A DNA stretch of 64,000 bases from Rhipicephalus microplus (taxonomy: Eukaryota > Arthropoda > Arachnida > Ixodida > Ixodidae). Made by a program: the position numbers and the translations under genes. The stretch covers positions 4,740,321-4,804,320 of the forward strand of contig NC_134710.1 in the NCBI RefSeq assembly GCF_043290135.1, given 5' to 3'. This document shows positions 22,651 to 32,290 of this stretch, one piece after another. Under the pieces are notes generated by a model. The model did no database searches. It had not been told where the DNA came from and saw only the letters and a list, made by a program, of their open reading frames with translations. Within the stretch, counting starts at the first letter, position 1. Each line of letters opens with the position of its first letter.

Positions 22651-24777
22651 GCCACAGTTGCACAATTAAATGTACGAAATTTTCCAGGAAATGTGTCAAG
22701 GTTGTATAAGCAGCCGATTTTCATGAAACACCAAAATATCAACGCCAAGTGTATCCGCTATTTAGAACCGTGACTACTTATCTGCGAGGAAAGCTTAGGG
22801 ATCACTCACACAATACATTTTGCTTTGTTTTTATTTCGAAGGCTTCACAACCTTCACGTTCAATCTTATTTCTTCCTTTACCAAATTTCAATAATTTGAA
22901 AGAAGTTACCTTGTCATGTGGCTGTATCTACAGAGACCAGACGGGTATAGAGGCCTCTAGTGTGAACGTCCTTCAGGCACAAAACTGACCTCTTCGCTAG
23001 TCTCTGCGTCCCCGATATATCAGTGTCATTGGCAAAGTAAAAAAAAAAATTAAACACGAAGATTTCGAAGCTTTGAAACACACACACAAAAAAACCAAAA
23101 TGGGCAAAGTGCAACGCATGTTGACTTTACAGCTGTAGATAAGAAATTCGCGTTGCTAGATAGCGGGTACACGTGGCGTTGATCATGGAAGTGTGCTGTT
23201 TGTACCATTTTGACACGCTTTTTGCCTTTGTAGTGTTAGGTGTGCAGCTGTGGAACGCCTCAGCCTATTTTTCACGAATGCGCTTCTGGTACATGGGTTT
23301 GTGGACTTTCCGCCATAAACATTTAGCTAGAAGTCCTGCCAGGTTGAGCTCCTTATGGCGAATTCCATTGAGAGAGCAAGAGCACTCAAAAGCACGCTGA
23401 AAGTGCTCTCTTCAGAATCGGCGTGTTTCAGTGGTCCAGCAGGTGCAGAAGCACAGTCATTCATTGGTAGAGCGAGAGGGCTTTTGCTGCGCCGAGAGCA
23501 GCCAGGAGAAGTTTGTAGTACTCTCGCCTGAAAAGTGGAGAAGGCGCAGTACGACGAGTCACGTGGCCCTTAAACGTCACATCCTCCAAAATTTTTCTTC
23601 AGCCGGCGAGCGCAGCGGCCGGCGGCAATGGTAGCAACCATGTGTAGTTTGATACCGCTGTTTTGTACGGATGGCTACGATGAGAGCTGTACGTTTGCCG
23701 AATGAGTCATTGCACAAGCATACTAGGTATAAGGATAATGAAGAATATGTGGCTGACCGATTTCAGGCGTATTTTGCTGCTGCCCCACAAAGAATATGCC
23801 GGGGCTTGGAATGTTTCAGTCGCATGGTCTTCCTACTCGCCACCTTCTCACCAGCTGCCCTCCAGGAGCGCGGCGCATTCCAGTGGCAGGTTGTGTGGCC
23901 CTGCTCTGCAGTGCTCTGCCCCCCACTCCTCCGTGCCCTGAACCTGTACTCCTGTTCTCTCAATGTAATTCGCCATTAGTTTGTTCTTCCAAAAAATATT
24001 ACAAACTCGCCCCGCAAGCTACGTTAGTGGTGTCCTCTTTCAAACACGGTTGTGACAAATCAGCATCTATAGTTAGTAGAATGGTTTTCTTGCGCTGGCT
24101 TTCTTGCGCTGCCCTGGTGGCAGCAGGGGCAGTGCAAGAAAGCCGTGTTAAGCACGTCCTGTATTTCTTCTTCTACAGATACCAGTTCACTAGCACAAAT
24201 CATCGAAGCAAGACAAGGCAGCGCTTACGAAGCAGGAAGCTGACGACGACGCACCCACCAGGGGATCCGTTCAGCTACCGCTACAAAAAGGCCTGCAACG
24301 CCGGTGGTACTTCACTTGGTGGCAGCAGGGGCAGCTTGCTTGCTTGCTTGCTTGTTCCTTTCTTTTGTGGCTCTCACCCACTAAGGGGGATTGACAAAGA
24401 AGCCGGTGGTTAACGCAAGTCAATACCTTTAGGTTTTCTAGACTAGGGGAATATGATTACTGTGTTTTGACTGTCAAATTAATTTGGCGCAATGTAAAAA
24501 AAAAGAAAAAAAGGGGGGGGAGGAGAGAAATAATAGAATTTGTTGAATATCTGAGGTGTAATTGTTATATGAAATTCTTCTGAAAGTTGAATCATTGCAG
24601 TTTATCAGCTAAATAATAAATGGTAGTGTAGCTAGTGAAATTCGAGAGCTGATCACTGACTCAGCAAGGTAATCTTCTTGTGTTATATAAGAATTCGCAG
24701 AGAGCCCAGCAGATGTTCCTGTCGCTGTGTTTCAATGAAGTTGCCCTAAAAGACAAAATATTGGGAGTATTAAGTGA
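22651..24777. other. no gene supported; one small hairpin
   Basis: A 205-codon open frame (23796-24413) shows no domain and ends in a (CTTG)n run. Within it, 24097-24144 forms a hairpin with an 18-bp stem and one mismatch. Nothing else is recognisable. Confidence 0.35.
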
Positions 24778-25335
24778 TATTCCTAGTTTTTTAAATAAAA
24801 TTTCGAAGCAATTTTTTCTTTGATTTTTGAAATAGTGACGCGTGATAAGAAAATGGTCGATATGTTCAGGATCGTTGTAGCTTGAGCACAGAGCACAGAG
24901 CTTGGCACCAGACCAGACCTGTTTAAGTAGAAATTAAGAGGTGGCACAGGGCAACGTAATTTTGTTATCAAGACTTCCAATTTATGCATGGGACACCATT
25001 TATTATTCCATGTGAAGTGCAGGTGCGAGAAATTTGAATTCGGTATCGTGATTTTTGATGAGTCGTCAAAAAGGGAAAGTTTTCTGAACATCGCTGCTGT
25101 TATATAAGCTGTAAGAGGCATGATTGGCACAATCGGAAGATCAAGGGATACTCGCGCGAGGGAGTCAGCCATCTCATTTATAAGTATACTACGATGACTT
25201 GGCACCCATATCATTCGCACTAGACGAATGTTTGCTGGGATTAATGATCTAACAGTTTCTAGTACTACTGATGCCGGTGATGATAATAAAAATTAACACG
25301 CGGAATACGAGTCCGTCACTATCACAGCTGTCAAA
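24778..25335 (-). pseudogene. LINE 3' fragment with RNase H domain (I-superfamily type)
   Basis: Minus-strand translation gives an RNase H-like stretch: VIVTDSYSA (with the TDS acidic motif), then IRMIWVPSHRSILINEMADSLAR, which corresponds to the WxPxH...N..AD..A motif. Past this, the Cys/His C-terminal region is split between frames. An RNase H in a LINE C-terminus points to the I/R1 group. An in-frame stop after TDSYSA and a later frameshift make it nonfunctional, and the reverse transcriptase part is missing. Confidence 0.7.
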
Positions 25336-25362
25336 TGAGTCACAGGAAGTTTACGTTTGCGT

Positions 25363-25860
25363 CTATTGTTCAAAACTTATAGTTTTAATCTTTTCAATAA
25401 AGGATTCTACGGTGTCACAGTTCACAGCTATTAATGGAAGTTGATTCCAATATGCAATTGATGACGGAAAAACAGAGTTTTTGTGAATGTTGTTGTGGCT
25501 TGTGGGCAGTCGTATTGTCTTATTGTGGTTAGTTCTCGTGGAATGCCTGAAAGGTTCAAGAAGATAGTCTGATCTGGATATTGTACATTTCTCATGATAA
25601 AGAAGATACAGGAATTTAAGTTTAGAATGTATTCTCCGTTCGGAAAGGCAATGAAGTTCGGCTCTTTTACGCAGATTAGTAACACTGGTATACCTGGAGT
25701 AATTCGGAAAACACAAATCGAACTGCTAAGTTTTGCACTCGCTCAATTTTACTAATGAGAAATTTATGATGTGGACTCCAAATTATATCGGCGTATTCTA
25801 GTGCTGGTCTAATCAGGGTCTTATAGGCGGTTAGCTTTACTGAAGGGGGAGTGTTACGGA
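25363..25860 (-). pseudogene. CR1/L2-type LINE ORF2 C-terminal fragment
   Basis: Minus-strand reading gives AYKTLIRPALEYADIIWSPH, then KIERVQNLAVRFVF, and after a frame change SVFPSSIAYWNQLPL followed by a terminal acidic stretch. This order is typical of the thumb and C-terminus of CR1/L2-group ORF2, compare RPILEYASSVWSPH in the 31-35 kb LINE. It directly abuts the RNase H fragment of a different LINE lineage. Confidence 0.75.
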
Positions 25861-26423
25861 GTTATAATACATAGACTACACAAGCTATCATCTATGACAC
25901 GGTGAAGAAGAAATATTCGTCAGACAGGCAAAGCATTTAAGACCCGTCTGAAAAACAACAACGATCTCTATGCTCACCAATTAAGAAACCCAAAGGAGAC
26001 ATTTGGTGAAATTACCTGCACAACACTCTGAACAAAATCCAAAATGAAGCTTGCAAATTAGGAAATCACCATTAGCTGAACATGTCCCGTAGCACAGCCT
26101 AACCAGCTGCCGCCCTTTGCAATCAAATACTGAAACCCACTTCGAAACTTAAATAACATCCTTCGCAAGTATTACCCAACATTAACAAGCAACGTGCTGC
26201 TAAGGAAAACGTTCCCCGACATGTTAGTGCATGCAAAAATAAATCCGCGTTTTTTTTTTGTACACATAATACCTAGTTGTCATTCAAAATTTAAGCCTTG
26301 CAAACACCTTCAACATCATGTTAGAATTAAAAGCACTAAAAGTGATTTATGCATAGCATAAAATCTAGTTTTACTTGCACTAGTGCAAATATTATCAACA
26401 TCATTAAATATACATATTGTCAT
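25861..26423. other. no gene seen
   Basis: AT-rich sequence without recognisable coding or repeat structure. Confidence 0.35.
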
Positions 26424-26433
26424 AAACAGGACA

Positions 26434-26592
26434 TTTTAACATGGTGTAGTAGCACAACTTCACCACGGACAGAGTACAAAAAAACACGACACTCGCTTTT
26501 CTTGTCCCCTGTGTCCCGGTCGATGTTGTGCTACTACACCACATGTTAAAATGATATCTCACCAACTAGCCCAGCTTGCAACCCTACTGAAC
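26434..26592 (+). mobile_element. hairpin retroposon, copy 2
   Basis: The arms TTTTAACATGGTGTAGTAGC (from 26434) and its complement at about 26529-26551 enclose a loop region with CGACACTCGC and TTGTCCCCTGTGTCC. A 3' segment ACCAACTAGCCCAGCTTGC follows. The 10-bp direct repeat AAACAGGACA (26424-26433 and 26593-26602) flanks the element. Length and design match the element at 28599-28760, though the arm sequences differ. Confidence 0.65.
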
Positions 26593-26602
26593 AAACAGGA
26601 CA

Positions 26603-28586
26603 ACCTGTTAATGTTTCATTAAATAGGCATCAAGCAAGCATGGCAAATAACTGGAAGCAATGGCACAGCATTTTATAGTGGCAGGACATATCTTCAACGA
26701 TCTTAAACCTTAAATACAGTAACCAGCTTTTCAAAAAGAAAAAAATTGCTGCACCTTATTCACAAGTTTAATACATTCCAGCCAACAAGTATAATTCAAA
26801 GGGGGCAACTGAACTAATTTGACATGGCACACACACAACGAAAACCTATAAAAATAAGCCATGCTTCAAGGAATTTCTAAGGCTAATTATCCCCATTGTC
26901 ACGTGGTGCTTCCTCAAGGCAAAGATAATTCAGCAAAATGTCTTCTCCTTTTCTACCCATCCATGCAAAACACTTGCTCCCTCCTGTCCCTCATTTCTTT
27001 CTGTTTCCTGGGCTTTTGATTGATTTCCCCTTTTACTCTGGCGCAACCCATTACGGGGGATCGGCTTTTAACTCACCCAATTCAGCATGCGGACTCCTGG
27101 TTTTCATCTCCTCGTTTTCGCTTGTGGCCTTCCCTGCTTTGTTTAAGTTGGTGGAGAGGTATGAAGAATATACAAAATGCACTAAGGTAGGCAAGAGATG
27201 AATTTTGGCCTTATTGGCACAACATATGTGAAATGTTTTGTGGTCATTTTGCCGATTGTTAGCACCAGTGTATGTAAGTTCCCTTCATCTTGATAAATCT
27301 GCCCTACACAACTCAGATAGGTCAGCAGTTGCAGTTTTGAAGAAGTCTGCATGTTGAGATGATGGCACTAGCGACAACCTGTGTTCACAAATATTTCATG
27401 TCTTTAAGCTTGTATTCCTCTCAACTTCTGTGTTTTTTGGTTTCATAACATGACACTTCTTATTTAAAAAAATAATAAAATTGGTACTGCCTTGTATAAT
27501 TCGTGTTAATAATAGCTCATTTTTGTCTGTATTTTGGTAGATTTTCAATGCACCCATTGTCTTGGTTTCTTTTGAGTAATCATTTGATTGAGTTAGTAAA
27601 CCAACGATTGCTCTTCATCGTTTATCTCCTGCCGTATTTTGTTTATTTCCTGCCATCTTGCGTCTACAGAATAGTACGTACTATACTAAGACTGAAAATA
27701 TGAAACAAAAAGAATGATCTTTTTACACTGTAGCACCAAAATTAGGATATTTAGTAATTGGGTCTTTTTATTTTATTACCAGCATGTCAAGTGCCGGAGG
27801 CATGACTGCTGGCTAACCAATGAAGAGTTCATTCCTGGGCGAATGTGAAAAATATTTACCCCCCCCCCCCCCCCCCCGCCAACGCTCATCTGCAATTTTT
27901 TTTCAGTGGTTCATTAATTCAAATAGCATCATAATTTGAAAAGTGGGCCAAATGTGACGTATCACCCTAATTTGTTATGCAGCACTGAGCAGCTGACTCG
28001 TCCGTCACTCAGTGTCAGCGCAGCAGATTTTACCTGGTTTAATTGCTCCTGCTGCAGATCGGGCACAGCAGAAGAGCGACACGTAATCCTAGAACACGCA
28101 ACCTGTTTAAATTACACACGCAATAAATGTACATAATGAGTACACGTATCCAAACAAGAGAAATACGCAACACGTACGGCGGAAGTACGGTAAACAATGA
28201 AAGTTTTACTTTCATTTTAAGATCTGTATTATCCTTTACAATAATTTCATCAGGCTGCTGTACAAACCGAGAAACTTGCACAGCGAGAACGTTTTGGAAT
28301 TGTGGTACATTAACAAAGAGCGGTATTACCATCACTGCCACGAAATTGATGATGCAAAAGTGCGTTCAGCCGGAGATTAGTTAGAGATTGACAGCTTACC
28401 CGTCCTTGACATGAGGTACATTGTGAAGCTGAGAACATTTGTGTTCATCACTGTCGTCGCTCAAGAGTAGATTTATCGCGAGGAAGAGTGCTTGCCGCAA
28501 ATAAACACGTAGCTTGAACTTCGCGCTGGTCCAACGACAAGACCGGAAGCCGCCATGACACTTTTCCTCACAGGAAACAGACGCAG
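26603..28586. other. no gene seen; C20 run
   Basis: A run of about 20 C lies at 27857-27877. A segment near 27030-27070 (CTCTGGCGCAACCCATTACGGG) resembles 24367-24400 and is probably debris of a shared repeat. No exon was supported. Confidence 0.35.
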
Positions 28587-28598
28587 TGCTAACGTAAG

Positions 28599-28760
28599 AC
28601 CATAGTTATAGCGCGAGAATAAAACGACGACACAGAGACAAGAAGGACACGAAAGACACGAGCGCTTGTGTCTTTCGTTTCCGTCTTGTCTCTGTGTCGT
28701 CGTTTTCTTCTCGCGCTATAACTATCGTCATGCCATACCAACTAGCCCAAGCTGCCACAC
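28599..28760 (+). mobile_element. hairpin retroposon, copy 1
   Basis: A near-perfect inverted repeat with arms of about 65 bases (left from ACCATAGTTATAGCGCGAGAA, right ending TTCTCGCGCTATAACTAT) meets at GAGCGCTTGTG with almost no loop. It is followed by a 3' segment CATACCAACTAGCCCAAGC. The perfect 12-bp direct repeat TGCTAACGTAAG flanks it (28587-28598 and 28761-28772). The duplication length differs from the 10 bp of copy 2, as in target-primed reverse transcription rather than DNA transposition. Confidence 0.75.
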
Positions 28761-28981
28761 TGCTAACGTAAGCCTAAGTTGTTGTAAGCAGAATTCAACG
28801 CAGCTACCACCTCAAATACAGCAGCGATGACCGGCGATTCGTGCTTAATACGTTTTCGTTTTTAATTTTTCATTTTAAATGTTTGACGAAAACGATCTCT
28901 TCACATGCTTGAATACCATAGTCATCATCATCAGTAAGCCCGCCAAAATTGAATGCAGAACTTCGAGGCACCCAAAAATGC

Positions 28982-28982
<1 letters not shown>

Positions 28983-29067
<85 letters not shown>
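28983..29067. repeat. (ATT)n microsatellite
   Basis: About 28 uninterrupted ATT units. The poly-Ile, poly-Tyr and poly-Leu frames across it are artefacts of the repeat. Confidence 0.98.
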
Positions 29068-29068
<1 letters not shown>

Positions 29069-29079
29069 AACTTGCAGAG

Positions 29080-29955
29080 AAATCACAATGCTCCTCTGAA
29101 AATGGAGCAGAGCCACAGTCACGTGCATTCTCAGCACTACCTTAGAACACTCGTATGCGAGGCCTTAGAACAAGAAAAAAATTATGACATAGAGGAAATG
29201 AACAAAACCATAACTACATTGATTCCTAAAACGCAACTGCAGTTCGGTTAAAGCACTAGGGCAAGAAGTAAGCAAACTCTCCCAAACCACAAAAAATAAA
29301 AAAGAAACAACAATCTACAAAAGCTACCCAGTCAAGATCTAAAGTTGAATTAACTGATCTAAAAGGGCTGATAACAAAAAGAAAATTGCCGACATGGGGA
29401 TTTATAGCACCAAATAATTAGATGAAGAGTTCAAAGAAAGGACAGAGCATGACAACAGGAAACTACTTACGAATGCACACTCCGACAGATAGAGTAACAT
29501 AATCAGAAGTCTCAACATCTATGGTAAGGTGGCAGAAGACTTTTACTACAGCTCACGATTAAGCCACCTAACAGAGAAAGAAGCCAAAGTTCAACAAAAC
29601 ACTTAAACTCCATGAGCAAATATAAAGAAAGTTAGAAAGAAACATAAAATCAGAAGCCTAACCAGGAACGAATCTCCTTGGATACCCTACCCTGAGAGAA
29701 TGGAATAGGGCCCTACAAAACATGACCAACGAAAAATCATGCAGCAAAATTGTTGACCCGATCAAAGATGGAAATCTCGTGTTTAACAAGCTTGTGACAC
29801 TTTCTGCATAATGCCTCACGTACTGGCGAATCAAATGTACAACCCAACTGTAAAAATGCGAATACCAAACTTAATACAAAAAAGAGATGAAAGATTTGAA
29901 GAATTATACACAGATCAACAGATGTCCCACTGTGGATCATAGTCATGCGCTGTCA
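29080..29955. other. A-rich stretch, possible decayed retroelement, no gene
   Basis: Base composition and Lys/Glu-rich broken frames resemble the 5' part of a LINE continuing into the RTE remnant downstream. No motif is clear enough to call. Confidence 0.3.
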
Positions 29956-29959
29956 AACT

Positions 29960-31130
29960 GAAAAATCTGCGAAACGAAACACATCAATTTACTTAGCTTG
30001 CAGAGACTAATAAAAGGCATTCGACTCGGTAGAGATACCAGCAGTCTTAGAGTAGCTAGTGCATAATGCATGCATCAATACCCTAGCCAACATCTGTAGA
30101 GAGTCCACAGCAGACAGACAGACAGAAAATGAACTTTATTAAGGTCTTGAGGGGCGACTAGAAAAGTCGCTTCATGGCGTAGTAGCTGTCGCAAAGCAGA
30201 AAAATTTTATTCTTGAAGTGGATCTGGCAAGGAGACGAAATCTGAGCAATATTTACAGCATGCTTAGCAGAAGTATTTGAGCCACCGTGTTGATAAGAAA
30301 CACGAATAAACGTTTACAAGGAATATCTCGGTACTTACGCTTTGCAAACGACATTTTGCTTTTCAGCAGTGGTGCCGTTGAACTACAATGAACTGAGGGT
30401 CTAAACCGAGAAAGTGTTCAAGTGTTCAAGTAGGGCTACAGATAAATAAGTAAAAGACAAGGATCTAATGTTAGGGGGCCAAACATGAGAGCGAGAGTTT
30501 GCAATGGCACACTAGAATCCTTAGGATATATACGTATTTAAGTCAGATATTCACAGGACACACTACTCATGAAAAGGAAATTCACCAAACAACATGGATG
30601 GGCTAAAGCTTTAATGGCAGACATTCCCAAATCATAAAAGGCAATTTACAACTGTACCTAAAGCAGAAAGTGGTCAACTATTGTATGCTGCGGGTAATAA
30701 CATATTGTGCAGAAGCTTGAATTATAGTAAAAAAAGAAGAAAAAAAAAGTCCAGAACAGACCAAGAACTATGCAAAATAGAAACAGAAAATGGTTAGCAT
30801 AACATAGAGATATTAAAAAATCAGAGCTCTATAGAGAACAAACAGGGCTAGATGACATTCTAGCTGACGTTAATAAAAAAGGTGGACCTGGGCAGATCAA
30901 GCAATGCGAAGGAGAGACAAGTGACCAGTTAGAAAGATTGTGTGGCTACAAAAAAGATGGGAAAAATAGCTTAGAAAGGCAGAAGGCTAGATGGGATTTG
31001 CATGCATAAGATCAAATAAGCTTGCACAGGGTTGGCAAAATTGTAGGTAACTGGGGGAAGCGTTTGTATAGCATTGGACATAAAAAAAAAGGCTGATATA
31101 CAGGAAGAGCATGTGTTATCGAGCTGTTGG
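29960..31130 (+). pseudogene. RTE-clade LINE remnant
   Basis: Across several frames one can read an RTE-style order: GDEI.AIFTACLAEVF (the motif before the YADD-type core), RINVYKEYLGTYAL, and near the end EAFV.HWT, the usual RTE C-terminus. Many stops and frame changes show old decay. A minus-strand piece with a (CAGA)n tail at about 30106-30200 is inserted in it. Confidence 0.5.
30106..30200 (-). mobile_element. retroelement 3' end with (TCTG)n tail
   Basis: On the minus strand it reads CTCAAGACCTTAATAAAGTTC (with an AATAAA signal), then TTTTCTGTCTGTCTGTC, which is a 3' UTR ending in a (TCTG)n tail. Only about 90 bases remain, so the parent family is not identified. Confidence 0.5.
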
Positions 31131-31161
31131 ACATCGCAGGTTGGTGTTTCAATACCAACAG

Positions 31162-31325
31162 GTTATTTATTTATTTATTTATTTTATTTTCCTCAAGGGT
31201 CCCTAACAGAAGGGACATTACATGAGGGGTGGGCATACAAGAAATGGTGAAAGGCAAAGTTGGATGTGCAACAAAATAAAAAAACAAATTTTAGGACATA
31301 GACGAAGCAGCAGAAACAAACAAAA
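31162..31325 (-). mobile_element. CR1/L2-type LINE 3' end fragment
   Basis: (TTTA)n at 31164-31190, then CCTCAAGGGTCCCTAACAGAAG, is the minus-strand image of a 3' terminus like those at 2406 and 39197. No coding part remains. It abuts the 5' end of the plus-strand LINE. Confidence 0.55.
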
Positions 31326-31366
31326 CAAAAAAGTTGAGAGGGCACGGCACCCGGCCTGCGGACAGC

Positions 31367-32290
31367 ATGGCTAAACCGCTGCTGCTGCTTTTGCAGGTTG
31401 GTTACCGCAATGGAATAGCTTCTTGTCGTAGTGATGATTTATGCTTGTTGATCCTGCCGTGCCCTCGAAGATGTTACTGTATTATAGTTGACTGTTGGTC
31501 TGCTGTGGTGATGCTTGTTATGTCGGGAGATGTCGAGGAAAACCCCGGGCCTGCTACGACGCAAGAGCTCTTGCAAACGATCTTGGAAAACCAGGCCAAG
31601 TCTGAACGTGATTTGAATGCTATTAGAGACCAAATATCTGAAGTAAACGTTAAAACAGATAAGCTAACCAGTTCGCTTGCTTTAATCCATGAAATGAACC
31701 TGAAAATTGATATTTTGGAAGCTACTGTCCGGCAGCAGGCGGAAAGGCTGGTAGAATACGAAAACAGAAGCCGGAGAAACAATCTTTTGGTATTTGGTCT
31801 CGCTGAAAAAAGTATAGAATCAGAATCTGATTTAATGGTTTCGGTCGTGGACAAGATATTTAAGGAAAAACTTGATGTAGAAGTTAAGACGATCGAGAGA
31901 ATACATCGCATGGGAAAGGTACAGCCCGGGAAGGTTAGGCCAGTCATCATGAGATTCTATGACTACCGAAAAAAGGAGCGTGTGATGAAAAATTGTCCGA
32001 AGCTGAAGGGAAGTCCCATAAGTATTAGTAATGACTATGCGAGTGAAACAGTGGAAGTGCGGAGGAAGTTATGACAAAGTGCGGCTGCTGAGCGTGATAG
32101 CGGTTTGAAGGTTTCCCTGATTCACGATAAGCTCAAAGTAAACGATAAGCTCTACACTTGGGATCAGAACAAGAATGAGCGTTGTGCGATTTCGAACAGC
32201 AAAGGCAAGAGGGATGGCAGAGCTGCCCCTGCTACCCGCTCGAATGCCGCATCTGCGTCAAACACTTCCACTTCTGCGCCAAAATCGTAG
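31367..32290 (+). pseudogene. LINE ORF1 with 2A-like peptide, coiled coil and RRM-like domain; one stop
   Basis: The first ATG is at 31367. Residues 1-51 form a leader with two hydrophobic patches (MAKPLLLLLQ and CYCIIVDCWSAVVMLV). Residues 53-62 are SGDVEENPGP, the DxExNPGP signature that makes ribosomes skip the Gly-Pro bond (here G61/P62). A long heptad-rich coiled coil follows (about 70-135), then RRNNLLVFGL with a basic RNA-binding-like domain containing RIHRMGKVQPGKVRPVIMRF. A TGA at 32072-32074, probably from CGA, interrupts an otherwise continuous frame that ends at TAG 32288-32290, so the ancestral protein had 307 residues. In this element group ORF1 is a nucleic-acid chaperone of the retrotransposition particle. 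The 2A would release an N-terminal leader of 61 residues. Confidence 0.85.
31526..31552 (+). other. 2A-like ribosome-skipping motif
   Basis: Codons GGA GAT GTC GAG GAA AAC CCC GGG CCT encode GDVEENPGP in the ORF1 frame. All residues of the functional signature D-x-E-x-N-P-G-P are kept, with an aliphatic upstream stretch as in active 2As. Confidence 0.85.

Noticed and set aside
23796..24413. 205-codon open frame
   Set aside because: No domain, low-complexity end from a (CTTG)n run, overlapping frames on the same strand, and no splice or promoter support.
28879..29251. Open frames rich in Leu, Tyr or Ile
   Set aside because: They are translations of the (ATT)n microsatellite.
31526..31552. 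2A motif as a sign of an integrated picornavirus-like genome
   Set aside because: The surrounding frame is a coiled-coil/RRM-like LINE ORF1 followed by an APE endonuclease and LINE reverse transcriptase. No viral capsid, helicase or polymerase is present.
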